NCBI GenBank assembly: GCA_014529385.2
Contig: CM043944.1
Span: 89,349,384-89,413,383, forward strand
Direction: 5' to 3'
DNA: 64,000 bases
Origin: Adiantum capillus-veneris
Lineage: Eukaryota > Streptophyta > Polypodiopsida > Polypodiales > Pteridaceae
Of this stretch, positions 55,644 through 64,000 are shown piece by piece. How positions within the stretch are numbered: position 1 is the stretch's first letter; every line of letters begins with the position of its first letter. The position numbers and the translations under genes are program-made. Below the pieces are notes generated by a model. That model searched no databases. It was given only the letters and a program-made list of their open reading frames with translations, and was not told the origin of the DNA.

Positions 55644-56357
55644 TACCTCAATCTCTTGCTCGAAGTGTTCTAGATTATTGCAACTAATTTCCTCCTCTTC
55701 ATAATCCTCAATCTGTACTACTGAATCGGATCCAATTTCTGGTCCCTGATAAATCGAAATATCAATGATAATGACATTAGCTGTGCCTGAAGTTGATTCT
55801 AGGGAGGTTGTGGAGGATCTGCTTGCTGGTTCTCTTGATTAAAAGGAACTACTGTAATACATCTTTCTTCTCTATGTTTTACCAATAATGCACAATGGAG
55901 TCCAACCCAATGCTTAGGATCACCACAGTAAATGCAAGCATCACCCCTTGGGGCCTTCTTTGATTGTTGTCTTGGTTTCTCCCAGGTGCTCTCTAATTTC
56001 CCTGACCAGGTGGTATGTCTCTGAATGGAGCCACTTGATTAGCCTCAACTGAAGCAGTACCTCTCCCAATATTAGAAGGTGGTTTATTCCTCTGCTTTGG
56101 ATTATACCAACATTGAGCAGTTGTATGACCATCCTTCTCACAAATTTCACAGTACCTTTTCTCTTTAGGAGAAATTATTTAATATCTGATACTCTTTAAC
56201 TGTTGAATCAAATCAATATCATCACCTGTCTTATCTTCCTTTTCTTATAAGGAGTCTTTTTATTCTTCTTCTAATCCTTCTCATCAGATGAATTCTTTGA
56301 ATCAGATTCGGAACAAGAAGTTGTCAGAATCCTTGCTTTCTCTTTTGCTAGACTTAG
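55644..56357 (-). pseudogene. gypsy-1 gag C-terminus and zinc knuckle, degenerate
   Basis: On the minus strand, weak CCHC-type sequence lies near 56150-56090 (a Cys/His pattern around the KYCEICEKDGHTTAQCW block) and near 55930. Frames are broken; the 69-residue frame 56150-55941 is out of phase. Confidence 0.65.
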
Positions 56358-56804
56358 TCATGCCAAGTCTTTCTCAAATGTAGATGTAGCTTGTACCAAG
56401 TTATTACAACCACCTGCAATATCGATACTGGCCACAACATTCTTAAGACCACTCCTTAAACCTTTCAAAAAATAGCCAGTTAACATCTCATCGGTGGGTC
56501 TTTCATTACCCTGTAATCTTTCAACAAAAATCTTGAATTTTTGTGAAAAATCCTCCACAAGCATGGTACCTTGTTTGATACAATGCAGTTTTCTCAAAAT
56601 GTTTGTAGGAGTTTTCTCCTTTCGTAACCTTTGTAAAAAGAGTTCTCTAAGTGCGTTGTAAGTAGCAAACTGAGCCATACCATATTGGCTAAACCAACTC
56701 ATGGCCTTACCTTGCAATGTAGCTGCAAATTGCTGTAATTTGATAGGATCCGTGTACATCACCTGATATCCACTAGCTTGCCATCTTGTTTCAAATTGCA
56801 CCAC
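56358..56804 (-). pseudogene. gypsy-1 gag capsid
   Basis: 148 residues: MVQFETRWQASGYQVMYTDP, LQQFAATLQGKAMSWFSQYG, LRELFLQRLRKEKTPTNILR, then IKQGTMLVEDFSQKFKIFVE, MLTGYFLKGLRSGLKN. This is the Retrotrans_gag capsid pattern (LxGxAxxWF; FLxRF-like; VxxFxxxF). It forms the particle. It opens directly after 57275-56835 with a frameshift near 56820. Confidence 0.88.
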
Positions 56805-56834
56805 GTGACAATCTGTATCTTCCTTAGACTTTCC

Positions 56835-57275
56835 TCAGAACTTAGCTGATTTAATTTGCAGATTAGGAGGTGGCTGGGCCATGGGGATAGGACTTGGGAT
56901 TCTTGTAGGTCTTTGCCTTTTAGAAACCCTCAATGGGTCAAAATGGAGTCGTCTTCTACTTCTCGCAGGTCCTCCTGTCAAGAGTAGTGCCCCAACAAAT
57001 TTCCTCACTGCCCTTCCCTCTGCTATGCCAAAACTCTCCATACCAAAATTTAACAGCGGTTCTTCAGGTGGTGGATCAATTTCATTATCATTAGGAGCAA
57101 CATCATAATGAAATGGATCTATGTTGCCTTCTCTGCCTGGAGCCCTCATGTAATATATGCGAGAGAATCTCCTACCCCTCTCGGACATGCATCCTCCCAG
57201 AAAAAATCCATAAGTGCAATACCAAATAACTGCATACGACCTCAGAAAAGAGGACATAACTCGTAGGATCTCCAA
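56835..57275 (-). pseudogene. gypsy-1 gag N-terminal region
   Basis: 146 residues ending RRLHFDPLRVSKRQRPTRIP. A Pro/Arg-rich tail precedes the capsid; the middle reads RAPGREGNIDPFHYDVAPND. No known domain. It starts close to the 5' LTR. The true start may be MSERGRRFSR (57187), and the earlier part could be leader. Confidence 0.65.
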
Positions 57276-57278
57276 ATG

Positions 57279-57686
57279 TGTTTTGGTTCATCAACACAGA
57301 GAAAAATCAGCTGGAATACTACTTTGGGCCTTACATAACTCAAAAATATATTCAGACACAACAAGTGATACATAAAATAAACATAATAGAGCAAGAATAT
57401 AACTCATAACAAAATTTGGATCCAATATATTCATCAAGAAAGAGCTACAACCTTAACCCATTTCCGATCGGATCCATTACATGTGTAGAGTGAGCTTATA
57501 TGCTTGCTTCACCTGAATATGGTTATAACAATCTCAATCTTGGAATACAACTTATCTGTTGAATATTTGATTTACTATAATTTGACTGACCATAATCCGA
57601 TCTACTACAATCCAACAAAGCATTTCCAATTGACTATCAGACTACATCCGATTGATCAACAATCTGACATACTAGTGTGCCTATCA
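57279..57686 (-). repeat. gypsy-1 5' LTR
   Basis: 408 bp, TGATAGGCACACTAG...CCAAAACA on the minus strand. It matches 23533-23835. Flanked by CTAAT (57687-57691), i.e. ATTAG on the element strand. I could not assign the primer-binding site that follows (CATTTGGAGATCC). Confidence 0.88.
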
Positions 57687-57969
57687 CTAATGGAGAAGAA
57701 ACACCTATTTGTGTTGATGATCGTACTCAATTTTAAGAGTGAACGAGACAAAGATTCCATGAAGTTCAAAATTGCAATTACTGCAATGCATTCATGTACA
57801 CACTAGAAAACACAAAGAATACCTCTAGGAGGCACATCAGTGGGAAGAGGCACCAACCCTTATTGAACACAATCAAAAAAACATAAAGAATCCTAACCTA
57901 ATTATTTGCAACCCTCAAGAGAGTTAAGGGAACATGATATTGAATAGATGGGCAGGTAGTCCTAAGTCT

Positions 57970-59232
57970 TAACCCCTATCCTTGTCATCGTCAAGAAAAA
58001 TAAAGTCATCATCCGTGAGACCATACGTGCCATCTGTGTAATCATGTAAATCTTCCTCATCATTAGATGCACATATGTTCACTAAGAATGTCACTAGGAG
58101 TCTATAGTCATCTTGGTCAAAAGGGTAAGCTTTTGCAATCGGAGAGATGTTCTATACTAAGTAGGGATCACTCATGGTCAAGAGACGTATTTGCCATTCT
58201 AATTCCTCAAAATTCTTCTCACACACTAGTGTATCTACCAAATCCCATTCAGGCAAGCATTGGGTAGACTATGTGAAACACTTGTGAAAAGTAAAGAGGG
58301 TACCTCTCACCCAAGTTAGGAGTGGATGACTCTAGCGTACTAGCCATACCTATACACACTGATAGATTTTGATTAGTGTGAAAATATTATAAGGGTCAGG
58401 TCAAAAGGTCGTGTTCTTGTGCATATTGTGTTATTATGATTTTTGGGTCATGTACTATAATTTATAGGTTTCAAGATTTTTGTTATGTGGCTCTTGCTCT
58501 TTCACTTTTTTATTTTTATTTTCTTGAGTATAGGACTATATATATACATTCCCAGATTGGGAGATAGAGAGGTCAGGGAAGAAGGTTAAGAGATGAGTAA
58601 GTGAATGATGGGTGTCAGTAAACACTCCCCCTTCCTTGGGTAGATTATACCTTTTGGAATGATGTCGTCACCTTTTGAAACCAATTGTTCCAAGTTGTAA
58701 TGGGTGAAGACTTTGACCAATAGTTTTTCACCACCCTAGGCGTTTCATCTAGTTGCAAGGGTGGTAAGGTACTCTCCCATGATTTTACTTTCAACGTTGT
58801 TGTAGTTGGTGAACTTACATTGGGAGGTGCAAATTCTATCTTATTTGTATGGATATTTACAATGGTAGGTGGAGGGTGTGAAGAAGCTTGTGTTTTTGTA
58901 GAAGAACTACATCAAGAGCAAGAAGATTCTTTTTTTTTTTCTATGTTTGAGCCGAGCGACACAAGTCGTTCTTGCTTGGGCACCCAAACTAGCTCCAGAT
59001 GAGGCGTATAGTGCTCTATAATCTTTCCCTTGCCGCGATCTTCAATTGGCTTTATCATTACATGATTTGACTCACATGGTTCTATAGGTGATAGGTAATA
59101 ACACAATCTACATTTAGGCACCCAGATTTGATCATTCCCTTCATAGTAGCCTTGGAGAAATCCAACGCAATGCTTTCTTACATTTCTTGGAGCGAGTAGG
59201 GCACCTCTTACAAGAACCTTATTTTTTAGCAT
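57970..59232 (-). pseudogene. C-terminal coding region of the gag-protease element, unknown function
   Basis: The open piece 59232-58912 (VKPKC-like RLCYYLSPIEPCES, HLELVWVPKQERLVSLGSN) and broken coding to about 57970 (TDDDFIFLDDDKDRG near the end). No domain recognised. VWVPK repeats the KWVPRD phrase seen at 59250, so an internal repeat is possible. Confidence 0.5.
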
Positions 59233-59830
59233 AAAAAATGGTTACTAAAGAATCTCTAGGGACCCATTTGTATGTTTTCTTTGTTATATTACACTGAGTC
59301 TTGTGTGTCTCATGTTTTGTTTCATTAATAGAAGTTGAAGCTCTAGAGGGTTGGGCTATAGGTACAGATGGTTCAACTTCTTGGACATGCAATGTCTTGG
59401 GGTTCATTTCCTCAAAAGGTGATATCTGAGGGACTATTGTTTCAGTAGCAGGACTAATATTTGGTTTTTGTGTTGTGACACTCCCAGTCCCCCAATCAAT
59501 AGTGCATTTGGTTGCTATCATCCAAGTGCATCCTTGGTTTATATTGCCTTCCATAGTTCCAACAGGCATGACCAAAAATTCTTGAGCTACAACCCCATTG
59601 TCATACCTATCAAAAGTGTGTCAGATTCCAAAAACCGTAGTTTTTTTCTTGTTGATACCCTTGACTTGGATAGTACTCTCAACTACCGATGGCTTTCCTA
59701 ACTGACACCACTCTACATATGATAACAGATTATATTTATCACCTGTGTCCAATAAGGCGTTATATAGCACTTTCCCATATGTGCTATTTAGCTCAATAGG
59801 GTATAAAGAGGTGTGTCAGAGTCCAATCAA
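59219..59830 (-). pseudogene. Second retropepsin-like domain
   Basis: On the minus strand VLYNALLDTGDKYNLLSYVE (around 59730-59770) has the D-T-G active-site triad of aspartic proteases. It is followed by VVESTIQVKGINKKKTTVFG, FLVMPVGTMEGNINQGCTWM and TKCTIDWGTGSV, which mirror the second half of a retropepsin (ILGxxWLxxxxxxIDW). A TAG at 59622-59624 and a possible shift occur in the middle. The linker after it is Pro/Thr/Glu-rich. Confidence 0.65.
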
Positions 59831-60359
59831 TCATCCTCTATTTCAACTTGAAATACATGTGTAACTCCAAGGTTGACTTCTCGTTGGCGTCTCATACAGC
59901 TTGTATGTTTTACAATTTAGCTTGTGCCTTGGCTTCCTTTTGTTGTTGAGCTAACTCTCCATTTTGTCGTCTCCTTACAGTACGACTCAAATTTGGCTTC
60001 TCTATAGCTTCTAGCTATGTGATGTCAATGGATTGTGGAATGCACCACATGACGCTTTGAAGGTATTCTCCCCAATTATCTACCAACTTTCAATGAGCAT
60101 CACATGCCCCTATATATTTTAGCCATTCTGCGATAGATTTCTTTTCACTTATCCTAGCATGCACATTTGTTGGATATCATCGCCTCTTATATTGCTTACT
60201 CCTCTTATCGAATTTTTTGATTACGACCTTCCTCCAATGAAGAGTCACTAGATGAATCGCTACTCGTGTCTTCTCCTCTCCCGGATAGATAGTCATCTAG
60301 GGTACCACTGGGTCTTGAATGGCTTTTGTCCCCACATTTGCACCAAGATTCAACTCAGA

Positions 60360-61276
60360 TTATTTGTCCTCAAAGTCAATCTCAATTGATAATTCTAATT
60401 CCGAATCGTGTGGAATATAGTCTTTTGAGACGCTACTGGTTCCAATGTCAGACAAGCCTTCATCTGGTAGGTCATCAGAAGCTATATGCATTTCTTCTAT
60501 TATATTAAAAGGTACGAGTGGTGGCATTTTGTCCCCCTCAGGTGTTACCCAGGTCATCCCCTTGTTTTCCCAAGTGTCTATGGTTGTTGCTAGGTGGACC
60601 CAATCTACGTTGTCAGACTCAGTCATCCCAGGTAGAACATCCATATAAGGGGAATCTTCCCCAACATCAGTGTGTCTTTTACACGTGTAACAATATTGTA
60701 ATGGGGACGAGTGAATTGTGGTATCAGATCTGTGATCAATTATAAATCTGTTTCTTAGAGGATGTGCTCGACCAGTTACAAGATCAACTCGAATGACACA
60801 GTCTTGGAACTGCAAGTAGACATGGTTTTTAGACCAGTCATGCATCATTTTTGATTCCCTCATGAAAGGACATCCTAAGATCATCTCAGATGACATAGTG
60901 TGCTTGGAAAAATCCATAACAATGAAGGTATGCCTTGTTTGTGTCCAAAGACCTTGATCTTGAGATCTTCTAGCATTCCAATAGGCTTAACAATAGTCCC
61001 ATTGGCCATCTTTACCACTATGTTTGTAGTCCCAAGGTGAGGTCTTCCCATATTTTCCCAACAATTTTAAGTTACAATGGTATCTCCAGTGCCACCATCA
61101 AGGACTCCCTTCACAATGAATCCCTTGGTAGTGACTGGTATGGTCACATTGGATTCATTGCCTTCAAAGTATTGTCCCAACTTGTTAACAGGTATTTCAA
61201 CAACAGAGTTCTCATCTAAGTTGGGTTGTGGATCTAAGTGTTCCTCCTCTATTGGCATCTCCCTAGCCCCATCCAT
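60360..61276 (-). pseudogene. First retropepsin-like domain and acidic linker
   Basis: 61276-61067: NVTIPVTTKGFIVKGVLDGG, continuing GTGDTIVT: active-site LDGGTG. After a stop the frame resumes with IVVKMANGTIVKPIGMLEDL. Then 60917-60360: SSEMILGCPFMRESKMMHDW (second half of the fold), VYLQFQDCVIRVDLVTGRAH, then a Glu/Asp-rich tail. Length and order fit a gypsy-type protease. Confidence 0.72.
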
Positions 61277-61285
61277 CTGTGAAAA

Positions 61286-62157
61286 TTATGGTAGCCCGAC
61301 AACTTTCAGTTCTCCATTGAGGAAAGCTAGAAGAGCTAAGAATAGCGCGGAGTCTCCATATAGTTTAGACATGATGGTGGTTCTGACTTCTGAAGCCATG
61401 AAATCCATCAATTTGGCAATATTTAATGGAACTTTTTGGGCTTCAATCCCTTGACGTGGGAAAGATGGGATCTCCATTTCTTCGATAGGGTCAGGTAATC
61501 CCTTTGTAAACATTCTCTCCAACAAGAAGGGAGTACGCCCACTACCCGATGACTTAAAGTCCCTTTCTTCTTGGATGACACTAGGTATGGTTAATGGTCT
61601 ATGGTCTTTGTGAGGCTGATTTTGTGTAGGGAACACTATGTTGGTAATTTGGATCTACCTAGGTGCTGGCTCTAGATCCCTTTGGGTCTCTTCTACCAAA
61701 CACATTAATTGCTTGACTTGCTCGATCTCCTTTGTAGGATTTGGGTAAGTTCCTATCATCTTCTTGGGTGCTGGCCATTATGGATCCTGGCAATCTTCCT
61801 TGTTTGTTTCTTTCCTAGTTGTTTTTTTAGTCTCCATGGTCTCACTTGAATCAGAATCCTCTTCAGTGTCTTTCATATATATGGAACCGTCACCAGTCCC
61901 TATGTTGGTCTTTGAAATGGGGTCTGACTTTGCTGCTTTTTTCGATCTCTTCCTTTTTCTTCTTCTTTTGAGATTGGGCAATTGATGTTGTGTCTCTTTC
62001 TTCAAGAATATAAGTTTGGGTTTGGAGCATCAAGCGTGTGTGTTACCACATGTGTACTTTGTGACGGCTCCTCAATAACCTCAATTAAGTTCAATGGCGT
62101 GATATTTGGTGCTTTTGGATTATTTGGACATTGGGCAATCAAATGATCTATGCCACA
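61286..62157 (-). pseudogene. Gag-protease linker
   Basis: The 116-residue piece 61636-61286 ends NGELKVVGLP and has LMDFMASEVRTTIMSKLYGD. 62005-61778 is Lys/Arg-rich (LKRRRKRKRSKKAAKSD) and acidic. No catalytic motif. Stops between pieces. Confidence 0.55.
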
Positions 62158-62820
62158 TCAATTACACATGAGTAATGTGCTTGATTGATTGGTTTGCGTT
62201 AGTGTGGCATTGTTTTGTAATCTAGTAAGATACTCAGCTACACGATGTGGACCCCCACACTTGTAGCATTGAAGAGGTGGGCTCTTGGCAATGAAATTGA
62301 TATTTTGGCCTCTTGTCGCAAGAGAAGCTACTTGATAGAGAGGTTTGACTTTTCCCCGATAGTCCTTCATGTAGTATTGTGGACTTTCTTCAAGTGCATC
62401 AATCCCATAGGCAATATTAGGGTCTAACTCTTCGTCATAGTCTTCCACACAAGCAATAGATGACTCACAACCCACTTAATTCACATAAGTGATTCTTGGA
62501 TGTGGGGGTTGCGGTCCTAGCACTGGATGTGGTAAGGGTGTTGTTTGAACAACATTTTGGACCCTAGGGACCATGTGTTGTGATGGTTGTTCAAGAGGTG
62601 GGGCCGCCATCAATGTAGACACTTGAGGCGTGTCCCTCCATGCTAAGGTTGATCTATTGGCCATCATGCGTTTTAATACTATGCAATCTTTGGCTTGATG
62701 ACCATACCTCCCACATGCATTGCAATTCCCTTTAAATTTTACTCTAAACATAGGGCATTCACTGGTACTATGTGGACCATAGCAAATTGAGCACCATTGT
62801 TGCTCCCTTCTTGGATACAT
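62158..62820 (-). pseudogene. Gag nucleocapsid region with three zinc knuckles
   Basis: 62820-62476: CSICYGPHSTSEC (C-x2-C-x3-H-x4-C) and CNACGRYGHQAKDC (C-x2-C-x4-H-x4-C), followed by a Pro/Thr-rich tail. The stop at 62476 leads to 62475-62158: GCESSIACVEDYDEELDPNI and CYKCGGPHRVAEY, a third knuckle lacking its last Cys. Together these are RNA-binding knuckles of a gag. Confidence 0.8.
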
Positions 62821-64000
62821 ATGATTGTTTTGTGGAGCATGATTGTCTCTAAGACTTTCTTAAATGGCCTTGGTGAGATCTGCTAAAGTCATCTTAGATA
62901 TCTTTGGCTCTTTAGCAATAGGCTTTGTGGTCATTGGCTCATGCCCCGATGCTTGCGAGCTAGTAGATTTAGGCTCAATAGACACTCTTTCTTCTTGAAT
63001 CATTTAGTTGTCCTCCAATTGGAGAGCATTGGTGGTGGATTCTTCCCAAGTGGTGATTCCTCTAATGACTAGGCCATTGTAGATATCCTCATGTCATAGT
63101 CCCCTATTAAAATCTATTGAGAAATTGGTTATTATTGAATCACTCATTTGGATTACAACAAGAATTCAAATGCTTCAAGCAACAAATAAAGTCTTTCACG
63201 GACTCTCCTTCCTCTCGTTGGGCTTTTTAGAGCTGAGATGCTACACCCCAAAGTACTCCCTCTCGTATGTGCTCTTTCAAGAACAGTCTCCTAAGAGTAG
63301 GGTAAATCGTTTTCTCTTCCACCCTTAGGGTTCTATACCAATCCCCATCCTTCTCACTCAAGGTCGGGCTTAAAGCATTACTCTTATGTAGGTCATTGTG
63401 TTCTCCTAGGGATTTGCATATTTGTTCAAATACTTCGATATGATTTCTCACATCCCATCTCCACTAAATTTTTGTGTGAGCTTGGCTATTTGTACTGCCT
63501 TACTTCTAGGCTCTCTATCAGACATACTACGCATATTTTCAGCAATAGATCAACCAATAACTTCAGCAAATGTTGCCAAGTCACCCAAGTGAGTAGGTAG
63601 TGGGGACAGGCGCTCTGGGGATTGCATATGGAATGGGGGTTGGCATTGGGTTTGGTGTATAAGAATCCCTTGGATTCCAAGTTGGGTACAATGTTGTGCC
63701 ATGTGGTGGCCCAAAGTTCATATGTGTGGCCCTAGGCATAGCAGACATCAGATGTGACATGCTAATGCTAGCTAGTATGGTCTCACTGAAATAAGGGCTT
63801 GGGTGTTGTGGTCATGGAGCATAAGTTTTTGAACCAATGGGAGGGGTAGGAGCTACATGAGCATGATGACCCATAGGTGCATATGATTGATACACACTTA
63901 CAGGTATTGTTGCAGGAATTGGGACACCATGTAGTGGTGCTTTACTAATAAATGAGGTCCATGGCATGTTTTTTGGCATGCCCATCACTGGGGTAGGCAT
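62821..64000 (-). pseudogene. Gag capsid region
   Basis: 63451-63227: GDWYRTLRVEEKTIYPTLRR, LFLKEHIREGV; capsid pattern WYxTL followed by a FLxxF-like helix. 64000-63812 is Pro/Ala/Met-rich (PIPATIPVSVYQSYAPMGHH), a typical N-terminal linker. Pieces between are broken. The start lies beyond the window. Confidence 0.65.

Larger units (their letters stand above)
47203..57686 (-). mobile_element. gypsy-1 (Ty3/gypsy), main part
   Basis: Minus strand from the 5' LTR (57686-57279): gag (57275-56358), zinc knuckle, protease (55643), RT (54232), RNase H (53599), integrase (50093-48717), then an accessory ORF (48476-47203) cut by copia-2. The rest of the accessory ORF and the 3' LTR are at 22656-23835. 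A 2.8-kb insertion lies between RNase H and integrase. RT before integrase is the Ty3/gypsy order. The lineage is not assigned. Confidence 0.92.
57687..64000 (-). mobile_element. Gag-protease retroelement region without RT, extends past the window
   Basis: Minus-strand coding pieces: gag capsid (63451-63227), three zinc knuckles (62820-62158), a retropepsin-like domain (61160-60800), an acidic linker (60750-60360) and a second retropepsin-like domain (59800-59450). Low-complexity coding follows to about 57970. No RT, RNase H or integrase motif lies between here and 57687. The element may be a gag-only, non-autonomous (TR-GAG-like) retrotransposon, or the downstream part may have been lost. 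LTRs are not seen. Confidence 0.7.

Overview
The window looks like nuclear DNA of a land plant with a large, transposon-filled genome. It holds plant-type Ty1/copia and Ty3/gypsy elements (three primer-binding sites match the 3' end of initiator tRNA-Met), L1-type LINEs with a zinc-knuckle ORF1, CACTA (En/Spm) elements with TNP2 and a second Ptta/En/Spm-type ORF, small TIR elements, and many long (CT/GA)n and (CA/TG)n tracts. I recognise no ordinary host gene and no tRNA, rRNA or CRISPR. Nearly every coding region carries stops, frameshifts, deletions or insertions. The species cannot be named from this.

Layout left to right: copia-1 (1-3566, minus, 3' end outside the window); complete 1.7-kb non-autonomous LTR element N1 (3698-5415); rearranged CACTA-A (about 6290-13540), split by a 3.7-kb insertion (8884-12597); unidentified repeat X copy 1 (13669-14460); a Harbinger-like MITE (16120-16492); ORF1 of LINE-1 (to 18864), cut by CACTA-B (from 18865); the 5' part of copia-2 (20790-22655, minus); the 3' end of gypsy-1 (22656-23835); complete non-autonomous LTR element N2 (24602-26345); LINE-2 (about 27881-32430, minus) with a MULE-like insertion; the rest of LINE-1 (33060-36966, minus); the rest of CACTA-B (36967-43064, minus); the 3' part of copia-2 (43065-47202, plus); the main body of gypsy-1 (47203-57686, minus), carrying a 2.8-kb insertion; and an RT-less gag-protease region (57687-64000, minus).

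Main result: four unrelated elements (LINE-1, CACTA-B, copia-2, gypsy-1) are each cut into two pieces lying in opposite orientation on either side of the interval 20790-43064. Turning that 22.3-kb interval round rejoins all four. LINE-1 ORF1 reads across the CACTA-B insertion site, the CACTA-B leader meets its TNP2 gene, copia-2 gag continues in frame into gag-pol, and gypsy-1 regains two LTRs flanked by the same 5-bp target duplication (ATTAG). Either a chromosomal inversion or an inverted assembly segment has its ends beside a (GA)n tract. The nesting order is LINE-1, then CACTA-B inside it; a gag-protease element, then gypsy-1 beside or inside it, then copia-2 inside gypsy-1; then the inversion.

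Other points of interest are a long extra ORF downstream of integrase in gypsy-1, two retropepsin-like domains in one RT-less element, the related N1/N2 pair whose LTRs contain (CT)n tracts, a 260-bp hairpin inside CACTA-B, and 44-nt C and 29-nt G tracts.
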